Assembly (NCBI GenBank): GCA_021777135.1
Contig: JAJYDX010000009.1
Span: forward strand, 1 to 58,876
Length of the DNA stretch: 58,876 nucleotides
Source: a bacterium
GTDB taxonomy: Bacteria > SZUA-79 > Acidulodesulfobacterales > Acidulodesulfobacteraceae
Reading direction: 5' to 3'
Positions 1-7,875 of the stretch are shown one piece after another (position 1 is the stretch's first letter; every line of letters starts with the position of its first letter). Below the pieces are notes generated by a model, which was given only the letters and a program-made list of their open reading frames with translations, ran no database searches and was not told where the DNA came from. The position numbers were made by a program, and so were the translations under genes.

Positions 1-35
1 ATGACACCCTTTAGATTAAGCATTAATCACGCATA

Positions 36-60
36 GTCATTCCCGCGAAAGCGGGAATCC
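36..60. repeat. REP-like palindrome, copy 1
   Basis: An 8-bp perfect inverted repeat (ATTCCCGC, 39-46; GCGGGAAT, 51-58) encloses the tetraloop GAAA. It sits in the intergenic space before xseA. A second element with the same core but a different loop lies at 32811-32834, so this is probably a dispersed family. It stands out as GC-rich in very AT-rich DNA. With no T-tract after it, a terminator is less likely than a REP/MITE-type repeat. Confidence 0.7.
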
Positions 61-113
61 AGAAAATAAACTTCTATTGCAGGATTAAGGATATTATATT
101 ATTATGATTAATT

Positions 114-1517
114 ATGAATAAAGATACGGGCGAAAAAGATTTAAATAAGATAATTTTGACGGTTTCGGAATTCTCCCGCCTTCTGAAGACGGCGATAGAA
201 AACGTTTTTTACTCTATAAAAATAAAAGGTGAAATATCAGGGTTAAAAACAAATTATCCTTCAGGTTATTATTTTGACCTTAAAGACGAATCTGCAAAAT
301 TAAAATGCATAATATTTAAGAGCGACCTAAATAGTGTAAAATTTGATATAAAGGACGGTTTATCGGTAACAGTTTACGGAAGGATTAATTTATACGAGCC
401 CAGAGGCGAGTATAGTTTTATAGTATCAGAAATAGAACCTCTTGGTTACGGCGACCTTTATATATTATTTGAGAAATTAAAAGAAAAACTCAAAAAAGAA
501 GGATTGTTCGAAGAATCGCACAAAAGGTCAATACCTTATATGCCTGAAGCCATAGGCATAGTAACGTCTAAAAGCGGTGCCGTTTTGCACGATATGGTAA
601 AAATCATAAGGTCAAGGTTTGAAGGCGTATCCATAGTTTTTAAAAACTCCTCTGTTCAAGGACCTAATAGCGCTATTGAAATTGCCAGATCTATAGAGTT
701 TTTAAATTTATATTCTGAAAAAGTAAAAAAAATTGATGTTATTATTGTTGGCAGAGGCGGCGGTAGCATAGAGGATTTATGGGCATTTAACGAAGAAATT
801 ACCGCCAGGGCTATATATGACTCACAGGTTCCTGTAATTAGCGCCGTTGGTCATGAAACCGATTTCACCATCGCGGACTTTGTTGCTGACAGAAGGGCTT
901 CGACGCCTTCAAACGCTGCCGAAATGTCGGTTCCGGTAAAATATGAGTTGTTAAAACAAGTAGAAACATTAAGAAATAGAATAAAAATCGGCGTTTTTAA
1001 TTTAATTTCTGTAAAAAAAGCAGGACTATTTAATTTAATTAAAAGCAGGGAAAAAATTTCCCCAAAAAGGATTATTCAAGATAAAAAAATTAGGATTTAC
1101 GACCTTGCCGAAGGTTTGCAAAATTTAACGGAAGGCCGGATAAATTTATTGCGGCTTAAAGTTTCGCATATAAATAAGAGGCTTTTATTAAAAAGCCCTT
1201 TAAATATATTTAAAGATCGCAAATTATATATAAAAGGTATGTCTGAGAGGCTTAAAAGAGCAGTCGAAATAAATATTGCAAACGGCAAAAATATGGTCAA
1301 GACCGAAATTAAGGCTTTAAATTCTTTAAGTCCGTACAACGTTCTTAAAAGAGGTTATAGCATAGTTTTTTCCGAAGAAAAGAAGGTAGTTTCGTCTATT
1401 TTAAACGTTAAGGCTAGCGAAAATGTAAAAATAGTTTTAAACGACGGAACATTAAAATCCAAAATATTGGAAGTCAACCCTTCCGCCAATGTCTCCGTTT
1501 CAGTTAAAAGCGAATAA
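114..1517 (+). CDS. xseA: Exodeoxyribonuclease VII large subunit
   Basis: XseA is the catalytic subunit of the cytoplasmic single-strand-specific exonuclease VII, which acts in mismatch repair and clears ssDNA. The 467-residue length is normal for the family. The N-terminal OB-fold (about 13-110) is followed by the catalytic core with the motifs GIVTSKSGAVLHD, VDVIIVGRGGGSIEDLW-like and ISAVGHETDFTIADFVADRR, which are diagnostic. A long helical region covers about 270-420, and a C-terminal segment has the family's LKRGYSIV motif. The small subunit xseB is not adjacent. The gene converges on modC with a 15-bp gap. Confidence 0.96.
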   Translation: MNKDTGEKDLNKIILTVSEFSRLLKTAIENVFYSIKIKGEISGLKTNYPSGYYFDLKDESAKLKCIIFKSDLNSVKFDIKDGLSVTVYGRINLYEPRGEYSFIVSEIEPLGYGDLYILFEKLKEKLKKEGLFEESHKRSIPYMPEAIGIVTSKSGAVLHDMVKIIRSRFEGVSIVFKNSSVQGPNSAIEIARSIEFLNLYSEKVKKIDVIIVGRGGGSIEDLWAFNEEITARAIYDSQVPVISAVGHETDFTIADFVADRRASTPSNAAEMSVPVKYELLKQVETLRNRIKIGVFNLISVKKAGLFNLIKSREKISPKRIIQDKKIRIYDLAEGLQNLTEGRINLLRLKVSHINKRLLLKSPLNIFKDRKLYIKGMSERLKRAVEINIANGKNMVKTEIKALNSLSPYNVLKRGYSIVFSEEKKVVSSILNVKASENVKIVLNDGTLKSKILEVNPSANVSVSVKSE

Positions 1518-1532
1518 ATTGCATTCTTTTGA

Positions 1533-2726
1533 TTATAGCTTATAATACCTATTATAATCAGAATTATGCCCTAGATATTTTTTCTTTTTTATAAGATGGA
1601 TAGAAGATTTTTTTAATGACACGTTTACGGTTTTTCCCTCGAAAAGATTCATAACTTCGTAAGCGTGAAAAGGTATTAAAACTTTAAACTCCAAATTATC
1701 TTCCGATTTTACAGTTATCTCCATCATTCTTGAAGTAAAGATTGACGAAATAATTTTTCCTGTAAATCGGTTTTCCCTTACAGGTTTTGAAGCCTGCCTG
1801 TCTTCCCTTAATATTATTATTTCCTCAGGTCTTATTGCTAAAAAAACCTGCTCGCCTATTTCAAAATTTCCCTGAAAGTCGGCCTCTATAATAACGCCTT
1901 TCTCTATCTTTTCATTTCGGACTTTAATCCTGACTTTTATTAAGTTATTATCACGGTCTATTTCAAATATAACCCCGTCTAATATATTTTCCGTTCCAAG
2001 AAGAAAAGCCGTATCAATAGAAGAAGGTTTTTTTAAAACTTCTTTGGGGTGTCCGGAATCTTGAATTTTGCCGTCGTTCAAGATAAACATTTTATCCGAC
2101 AAATTAACCACGTCTTCGATATCATGCGTTACAAGCAATATCGAAATTTTAAGTTCTTGGTTAATGTCTTTTATCAGTTGTCTTACTTTTATTTTTGAAA
2201 TTATATCAAGGTTAGAAAATGGCTCGTCCATTAATATAATCTCTGGATTTATTATTAAAGACCTTGCCAAAGAAACTCTTTGCGCCTGCCCCATGCTTAT
2301 TTCAGCCGGATATCTTTTTTCAAGTCCGGTTATTCCCAGCAGTTCTATTATTTCTTTCGGCGAATTTAACATTCTTTTACTACCTGTTAGCCTTTTCACG
2401 CATCTTTTTTTGTTGGAACTTAATTTTAATCCGAAAGATATATTTTCCAAGACGTTCATATTTGGAAACAAAAGAGGTTCGTCCATTACGAGGGCAGTAT
2501 GTCTTTCGTATGATTCAAGATTGTTTATATTTTTTCCGTTAAGGAGAATATCGCCGCAATCTTGTTTTAATATGCCGCTTATGATTTTCAAAACGGTGCT
2601 TTTGCCCTCGCCGGAGTATCCGAAAACAGAAGAAATTTCTCCGCTTTCTATTTCTAAATCTATGCCGTTCAAAACATTCTTATTTGAAAAACTTTTCTTT
2701 ATATTTTTTATTTCAAGAAGTTTCAT
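1533..2726 (-). CDS. modC: Molybdate/tungstate ABC transporter ATP-binding protein
   Basis: This is the cytoplasmic ATPase of a molybdate or tungstate importer. Walker A is GYSGEGKST (about residues 37-45), the ABC signature is the variant SMGQAQRVSLARSL, Walker B is ILMDEPFSNLD and the switch histidine is in LLVTHD. The C-terminal ~130 residues resemble a TOBE oxyanion-binding domain. A MEI-type insertion after the Q-loop (about 100-120, rich in Lys/Arg/Ser) makes it slightly long. It is the last gene of the minus-strand modA-modB-modC cluster. Molybdate versus tungstate specificity cannot be read from the sequence, and a sulfate or other oxyanion ATPase is the main alternative. Confidence 0.85.
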   Translation of the reverse strand: MKLLEIKNIKKSFSNKNVLNGIDLEIESGEISSVFGYSGEGKSTVLKIISGILKQDCGDILLNGKNINNLESYERHTALVMDEPLLFPNMNVLENISFGLKLSSNKKRCVKRLTGSKRMLNSPKEIIELLGITGLEKRYPAEISMGQAQRVSLARSLIINPEIILMDEPFSNLDIISKIKVRQLIKDINQELKISILLVTHDIEDVVNLSDKMFILNDGKIQDSGHPKEVLKKPSSIDTAFLLGTENILDGVIFEIDRDNNLIKVRIKVRNEKIEKGVIIEADFQGNFEIGEQVFLAIRPEEIIILREDRQASKPVRENRFTGKIISSIFTSRMMEITVKSEDNLEFKVLIPFHAYEVMNLFEGKTVNVSLKKSSIHLIKKKKYLGHNSDYNRYYKL

Positions 2727-2805
2727 TTGTCAGCGACTACATAAAAAAGATTATTTTTTTTATTTGCTATTTTAATTTTAGTTTATATAGCGGTTTAACC
2801 GTTTA

Positions 2806-3612
2806 TTAATAAACGGTTGTTTTTGTCCTGTAGCTAAAATATTTAAAAATTCCGAGCGAAAAAAGCGATATAACCATTAAAATACAAGCGATGGTGATAG
2901 CAGCAGGATAATTTCCATAACTTGTTTTAACAAAAACTTCTATGGGAGCAGTTTCAGTAATTCCGGGAATAACACCTGAGACCATCTGCGTTGCGGCATA
3001 CTCGCCTATAGACCTTGACCAGCTCATTGCAAGACCGGCAATAATTCCATTATAAGAAAGAGGTACGATTAAATTAAAAAGAAGGTCGAAAGAAGACGCG
3101 CCGAGCGTTTTGCTTAAATCCAGCATTTTTCTGTTTATTGAGTCGAACGACGTTTTGACTATATTTACGAAAAACGGAAAAGTAATAATTAGCTGGACTA
3201 AAACGATACCTTTTGGAGTGAATACGAATTTTATCCCGCGTTCTATAAGGAATTTTCCTATCGGGTTAAGGGAACCCATGGTAATTAGCACCGCAAAACC
3301 AATTACTAAAGGCGAAGTCGTTAACGGAAAAGTAGAAATCAAGTCTAATAAAAACGAAATTTTGCTTTTTTTAAACGATAAAATATAAGCTATTGGAATT
3401 CCGATTATTAAATTTATAATGACGACCAAGAAAGAAAGTTTAAAACTTAAAAATATAGAATCCCAAAGTCCGGCGTTTTTTAATTCTTTAATAAAAAGAT
3501 ATATGGAAGTTTTAAAGAATATGCCGGAAAGTAAAATTACAAGCGCGATAAAAAATAAAAATGAGATAAAATAAACAAGTAAGTCGAATACTTTATTTTT
3601 ATTTAAAAACAT
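2806..3612 (-). CDS. modB: Molybdate/tungstate ABC transporter permease
   Basis: This is an inner-membrane permease with about six predicted hydrophobic helices. It has the binding-protein-dependent transport signature EAA-like loop around ASSFDLLFNLIVPLSYNGIIAGLAMSW, and the sequence SRSIGEYAATQMVSG is typical of ModB/WtpB/CysT-type permeases. The 268-residue length is usual. It lies 79 bp upstream of modC and about 150 bp downstream of modA. That second gap holds a terminator-like hairpin, so modBC may be expressed at a lower level than modA. Confidence 0.88.
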   Translation of the reverse strand: MFLNKNKVFDLLVYFISFLFFIALVILLSGIFFKTSIYLFIKELKNAGLWDSIFLSFKLSFLVVIINLIIGIPIAYILSFKKSKISFLLDLISTFPLTTSPLVIGFAVLITMGSLNPIGKFLIERGIKFVFTPKGIVLVQLIITFPFFVNIVKTSFDSINRKMLDLSKTLGASSFDLLFNLIVPLSYNGIIAGLAMSWSRSIGEYAATQMVSGVIPGITETAPIEVFVKTSYGNYPAAITIACILMVISLFSLGIFKYFSYRTKTTVY

Positions 3613-3683
3613 ATATTGTTAACCCTGATTTTACATTAGACCGTTTTAATCATTTTATATTATTGGAAATATTATTGGAATAT

Positions 3684-3727
3684 AAAAATCTCCGTTTAAT
3701 ATCTTCAAATATTTAACGGAGATTTTG
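3684..3727 (-). terminator. Intrinsic terminator or attenuator between modA and modB
   Basis: Read on the minus strand, a stem with arms AAAATCTCCGTTaaatat and its complement closes over a short AT-rich loop and is followed by a U-rich stretch (TTTTTATATT). The core CTCCGTT/AACGGAG pairing is exact. The hairpin lies inside the mod operon, so it may give partial termination and an excess of the binding protein over the membrane subunits. This is an inference from structure only. Confidence 0.6.
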
Positions 3728-3763
3728 GAGGTAAAGTTAGTAGGGCTAAAAATATATTTAGTT

Positions 3764-4600
3764 TTACTTAATAGAATTAACTGGAGAAAACCCCCAGTAT
3801 TTTAGTATTTTTTCCCCTTTTTTAGAAAAAATAAGTTTAATAAAGTCTTCGTCCAATGATTTATATTTAGATTGATTTAAAATCGAAACTGTAAATTTTG
3901 CTTTTGTGTTGTATTTTTTAGAAATAGGTATGATATTAATATCCGAACCGTTTCTTTTGAGTTCTAAAAGCTGGGAAGTATAAAGTATCCCTAAGTCGGT
4001 ATTTCCGCTTTCTAGTATAGGCATAACTAAGGCGGCGTCAAGCAAATGATCTGCATGTCCGGTTATTTTTTTAAATGCGCCGGGAATTTGCGCATTGATT
4101 ATTTTAAACATTTTCCAAGTATAATCTCCTGCCGGGTCTGAGTGAGGACTTGAAGTAGTGAGGGAAACGTTAGCGTCCATAAGTTTCTCAATTAAGTTGG
4201 ACTGGGTTACTTCTGCGGGGTTATCGGACGGCGTTGCGGCGGCTAAATAATCGTAAGCGAAAACTTTATAAGATTTTAAAAACCCTTTTTTTTCAAGCTG
4301 TCTTTGAAATTTTTCGTTTGCAGAAAGAAATATATCACATGGCGCTCCTTCTTCAATGTCGCCTTTTAAGGCGCCAGCGCCTAGAAAGTCGTAATCTATT
4401 TTTACCCCGGGGTGTTCTTTTTTAAATATGGCGCCTATCTCTGTGACCGGTTTTGGAAGGGCGTCCGCCGCCATTATTCTGAGCGTAACGGCATTTGCGG
4501 AAATATTTCCGGCAAGAACGGGAATTGCTGCTAAAATTAAAAATAATCCAGCATAAAAGATTAACGCGCAATAATTAATCGGAATATTATTTTTTTTCAT
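3764..4600 (-). CDS. modA: Molybdate-binding periplasmic protein
   Basis: ModA is the periplasmic solute-binding protein that captures molybdate/tungstate for ModBC. It is 278 residues with an N-terminal signal peptide (about 1-30, hydrophobic core LIFYAGLFLILAAIPVLA). The mature start LRIMAADALPKPVTEIGAIFKKEHPGVKIDYDF-like region is typical of class II ModA: a Ser/Ala-rich ligand loop, then GAGALKGDIEEGAPCDIFLSAN. It is followed by modB and modC on the same strand and preceded by an outer-membrane protein gene. The ligand could also be tungstate. Confidence 0.88.
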   Translation of the reverse strand: MKKNNIPINYCALIFYAGLFLILAAIPVLAGNISANAVTLRIMAADALPKPVTEIGAIFKKEHPGVKIDYDFLGAGALKGDIEEGAPCDIFLSANEKFQRQLEKKGFLKSYKVFAYDYLAAATPSDNPAEVTQSNLIEKLMDANVSLTTSSPHSDPAGDYTWKMFKIINAQIPGAFKKITGHADHLLDAALVMPILESGNTDLGILYTSQLLELKRNGSDINIIPISKKYNTKAKFTVSILNQSKYKSLDEDFIKLIFSKKGEKILKYWGFSPVNSIK

Positions 4601-4641
4601 AATCAGTTTAAGTTAAATATTATTATATATTTTTTAATTAT

Positions 4642-5649
4642 TTAAAATGAGGCTATAATATCTATCATACCATAATATCCATCCGGTCCGTTATCTCCAT
4701 GCAGGTCTTTCAGAACGCGTCCGTCAAGCTGAAATGCAGGAGTAAAATGGTAATCTGCGCCAAATCCGCTTATCACGTCTCTGTAGCCTTTGTTGATAAT
4801 GCCGAAAGTGTTTATTGTCCCGTTAGAAGTGTTTGTATAACCGTAGTTGTCAAACTGTTTAATATATGCCGTTTCGTTGTAAATATCAATTTTTGTGGTA
4901 ACAAAATAGTTAAGGTATGCGTCAACAAAGATATTATTTCCCGGTTTAGTATAACTCGCAGGTTCTGCGACGTCTATTGTCGAGTGACCTTCGTTCTTGC
5001 TGTAACCAAAAGCGTAGTCTAAGGCTATGGACTGTTTTGCGGGCAGTTTGTAAGTAAATTGACCTGCAAGGGTCGGCATTATCTGCCATTCGTCCCCGCC
5101 GATATTAACCGAAGAATCCGAACTCCACTGACCGGTAGGTACCGTAAAACTGATTTGAGGAAAGAAATTGAATCCGAAATTTCCATAAGAATAGTTTTTG
5201 CTATAGACCCCGTAAAAAAGCAGGATATCGCCGAGCCCTCCGCTCGAATTGGAAAAGTTTGAAGGCTGGCTTGACGGCTGGTTAGCATTCGTAATATTTT
5301 GCGATGCGCTTCCGACAGGCGTTACGACCTCGAAAAAATTAGTGGCGCCCAGTACGTTTTTAGTCCAGATAAATTCTGGAAGGAAAACAAATTTATCTGT
5401 TTGAGCCGGATTGTTTTCGACCGACCCGGTGTTTGTAAAATGAGAGTCGAACGTCTGGTAGGTTAAACCTTGAAAAGTAATAAATTTATTTGGAGGGGTA
5501 ACGCCGAAAGCGGTCGGTCCTTTAAAAAAGAAGTTGTTTCCAGAACCGTCCGGTCCGGCGAACGCATTTTTAAGAGGTAACAATAGAAAGATATTTAAAA
5601 TAAAAACAAAAACCGCAAAAAATAACCTAACTTTAGTTTTAGCAGCCAA
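4642..5649 (-). CDS. Outer-membrane beta-barrel protein (transporter/porin-like), first gene of the mod cluster
   Basis: A 335-residue exported protein. A signal peptide (about 1-32, ending NAFA) precedes many short alternating-hydrophobicity strands, and the chain ends in Phe (IIASF), the usual C-terminal signature of outer-membrane barrels. It resembles the 'transporter' family related to the MetA-pathway phenol-degradation outer-membrane proteins. The start is TTG at 5649, chosen because a GGGGGG Shine-Dalgarno-like run lies 5 bases upstream and no ATG precedes the signal peptide. It lies 41 bp upstream of modA, downstream of two ModE-box-like sites. A role in oxyanion passage across the outer membrane is inferred from context only. 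Confidence 0.7.
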   Translation of the reverse strand: MAAKTKVRLFFAVFVFILNIFLLLPLKNAFAGPDGSGNNFFFKGPTAFGVTPPNKFITFQGLTYQTFDSHFTNTGSVENNPAQTDKFVFLPEFIWTKNVLGATNFFEVVTPVGSASQNITNANQPSSQPSNFSNSSGGLGDILLFYGVYSKNYSYGNFGFNFFPQISFTVPTGQWSSDSSVNIGGDEWQIMPTLAGQFTYKLPAKQSIALDYAFGYSKNEGHSTIDVAEPASYTKPGNNIFVDAYLNYFVTTKIDIYNETAYIKQFDNYGYTNTSNGTINTFGIINKGYRDVISGFGADYHFTPAFQLDGRVLKDLHGDNGPDGYYGMIDIIASF

Positions 5650-5733
5650 AGCAGCCCCCCTGAATTTATAATTAATTTAATTTTCTAATTTTTTATAAAA
5701 TAAAATATTTTTATTCTTGTTTTTATGAATAAT

Positions 5734-5761
5734 ATCTATATATCTAAAATGATATAACGAT
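5734..5761. promoter_or_regulatory. ModE-box-like operator, proximal copy
   Basis: The half-sites ATCTATATAT (5734-5743) and ATATAACGAT (5752-5761) are separated by 8 bases. The right half is an exact match to the known E. coli-type ModE half-site, and the left half matches its reverse complement at 8 of 10 positions. It lies 85 bp upstream of the first gene of the minus-strand mod cluster. No modE gene is in the window. Confidence 0.65.
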
Positions 5762-5784
5762 ATATAAAAAAAAATCAAAAAAAT

Positions 5785-5812
5785 AATGTTATATCTATAA
5801 TGATACAACGAT
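5785..5812. promoter_or_regulatory. ModE-box-like operator, distal copy
   Basis: The half-sites AATGTTATAT (5785-5794) and ATACAACGAT (5803-5812) are again separated by 8 bases, with 7 of 10 positions symmetric. The layout equals that of the site at 5734-5761, exactly 51 bp away, which is about five helical turns and fits two dimers on one DNA face. The rest of the 5650-5963 gap is AT-rich and holds no gene that I can see. Confidence 0.55.
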
Positions 5813-5963
5813 TAATAAAAGTCAATAATATTTTTAAAAATATTTATTGTATTTTATCAAAAGTTACGCAATATGACATAATTTCAGAATATATATACTA
5901 AATAAATCAAGATAAGATTTTCCGTCGCTTTTAGCTGATTAGTGTCGGCGAGCCCAATTAATT

Positions 5964-7733
5964 TTAATGAGTAGTTTTAACATTAAGATATGGCAGAATT
6001 TCCTCAAGCGAAGTTAAGCCCGTGAAAAATTTTTCCTTTGCTGAATCGGACAAAGTTTTCATACCTTGCGATAAAGCGGTTTTCTCCAATTCCGATTCAG
6101 TAGCGTTATTATTTATAAGTTCTTTAATATTTTCGTTTATATATAACATTTCATATATGGGTATTCTGCCTTTATAACCAGATTTATTACATGTAGGGCA
6201 TCCCTTTGCTTTATATAATTTTATATAGCCGTTATATTCATCCGCGGCAATACCCATTTTTTTTAAAGTTTCCACCGGAAGTTCTTCTTTGCATTCCAGG
6301 CAAAGTTTTCTTATTAGTCGCTGGGCAATTACAAGATTGAGGCTCGATGCTATTAAAAAAGGTTCTATTTTCATGTTTACCAGCCTAGTAATAGTTGAAA
6401 CGGCATTATTGGTGTGCAGCGTTGAAAGTACTAAGTGTCCCGTTAGAGCTGCTTGAATTGATATTGATGCCGTTTCATTATCCCTTATCTCACCTACCAT
6501 TATTACGTCAGGATCCTGCCTTAAAAACGATCTTAGCGTTTCGGCAAAGTTAAAATAAACGTTTGTTTTCTCGTTTTTAAGTTTTTCATTTACCTGAACC
6601 TGATTAATTCCAGGAAAATCATATTCTATTGGATCTTCAGCGGTAGAAATATTTGAAAATTCGTTATTTAACTCGTTTAATATACAGTATAAAGTCGTAG
6701 TTTTACCCGATCCTGTAGGACCGGTAACCAATATCATTCCGAAAGGTTTATGTATGCATTCGTTAAGTAAATTTAAATGCGTTTGCGAGAAACCTATTTT
6801 ATTTATATCAAAAATAAGTGAAGATTTATTTAAGATTCTCATAACTATTTTTTCGCCGAATAAGGTAGGTATACAGGATACTCTTATATCGATTTCGCGT
6901 CCGCCTAAAGAAACAGTTATTCTTCCGTCTTGCGGAAATCTCTGCTCTGTTATATCAAGTTTTGCTATATTTTTTATACGCGCTATGATATTAGATTTTG
7001 CGGTAGGCGGGGTATTTGAATATTCGCTAAGCCTTCCGTCTATCCTGAATCTTATTCTCGAAAATTTTCTATAAAACTCTATATGTATATCGCTTGCGCC
7101 GCGTTCTACCGCATCGCCGATAACCTTATTGACGTATTTTTCTACCGCGCTAGCGCTGTTTTTATCTTTGCTTATATCACTGACGTCGTTTGATTCATCT
7201 ACTGTCTTAACTATATTGTCGGGGTTTTTAAATTTTTCAAGAAAAAAAGAAGCGTTATAATATTTAGACATTGCGTTTATTATCTGGGAATAGGGGGCAA
7301 CTGAATATACGGTCGGGATTCCGGTAATGAAAGAAATTTCATCTATTATATCGTTTCTTGTGGGGTCAGCGGTTGCTATGCAGAGAGTATTGTTTTCAAT
7401 TTTATAAGGTATGATGCGAAATCTTATGGCTTTTTCCGGAGGAATTATATTTATTATATTTTTTGGAATTTCTATATCATTTATATTAATTTTATTTAAA
7501 AAAAAATATTTTGCCAGGAAATCAGGCAGTTCACTTTCATTTAGCTTGCCTTCGTCGATAAGTATTTTTATTAAAGGTCTTGCAGGCAGGCTTTCCATGC
7601 TTACGGCTGATTCAAAATCATTCCTGGTAATTAAAGAATTTAATACCAGAACCTCGCCTAGTTTATAGTTTTCGTCCTTTCTTGGCACCGATAATTTTTT
7701 ATTTTCTTCCGTTTTATTTGATAAAGAAGCCAT
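5964..7733 (-). CDS. GspE/PilB-type secretion or pilus assembly ATPase
   Basis: This is a cytoplasmic hexameric ATPase of type II secretion or type IV pilus machines. The N-terminal region (about 23-160) has the LGEVLVLNSLI...LIKILIDEGKL pattern of MshEN/GspE_N domains; MshEN domains bind c-di-GMP. The C-terminal motor has Walker A GPTGSGKTTTLY, the Asp box, Walker B with VGEIRDNETA and the His box LHTNNA. The zinc-binding tetracysteine is CLEC...CPTC, followed by GYKGRIPIYE. The length of 589 is normal. No other pilus or secretion genes are adjacent. The globin-coupled HD-GYP gene at 9263 could link it to c-di-GMP. Confidence 0.88.
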   Translation of the reverse strand: MASLSNKTEENKKLSVPRKDENYKLGEVLVLNSLITRNDFESAVSMESLPARPLIKILIDEGKLNESELPDFLAKYFFLNKININDIEIPKNIINIIPPEKAIRFRIIPYKIENNTLCIATADPTRNDIIDEISFITGIPTVYSVAPYSQIINAMSKYYNASFFLEKFKNPDNIVKTVDESNDVSDISKDKNSASAVEKYVNKVIGDAVERGASDIHIEFYRKFSRIRFRIDGRLSEYSNTPPTAKSNIIARIKNIAKLDITEQRFPQDGRITVSLGGREIDIRVSCIPTLFGEKIVMRILNKSSLIFDINKIGFSQTHLNLLNECIHKPFGMILVTGPTGSGKTTTLYCILNELNNEFSNISTAEDPIEYDFPGINQVQVNEKLKNEKTNVYFNFAETLRSFLRQDPDVIMVGEIRDNETASISIQAALTGHLVLSTLHTNNAVSTITRLVNMKIEPFLIASSLNLVIAQRLIRKLCLECKEELPVETLKKMGIAADEYNGYIKLYKAKGCPTCNKSGYKGRIPIYEMLYINENIKELINNNATESELEKTALSQGMKTLSDSAKEKFFTGLTSLEEILPYLNVKTTH

Positions 7734-7757
7734 TTATTATATTTATAATATTTAATT

Positions 7758-7787
7758 AAAAATATCAAATAAAAATTTGATATTTTT
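7758..7787. repeat. 13-bp perfect palindrome in a divergent intergenic region
   Basis: AAAAATATCAAAT (7758-7770) and ATTTGATATTTTT (7775-7787) are exact reverse complements around an AAAA loop. They lie between the divergent gspE-like and VWA genes. The stem has only two G-C pairs, so an operator for one or both divergent genes is as likely as a terminator. Confidence 0.45.
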
Positions 7788-7875
7788 AAAATATTATGAT
7801 ATTTTCTTTTGGGAATGAAAGTTTAGGTAATTTGAATAATTTAAAAATATAAAAAAATATGCCGGTATATTCAAT

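Noticed and set aside
2068-2775. 235-residue frame on the plus strand opposite modC
   Set aside because: It lies fully inside modC, whose Walker A, signature and Walker B motifs are intact; the antisense protein has no recognisable motifs and has low-complexity Ser/Phe/Ile composition.
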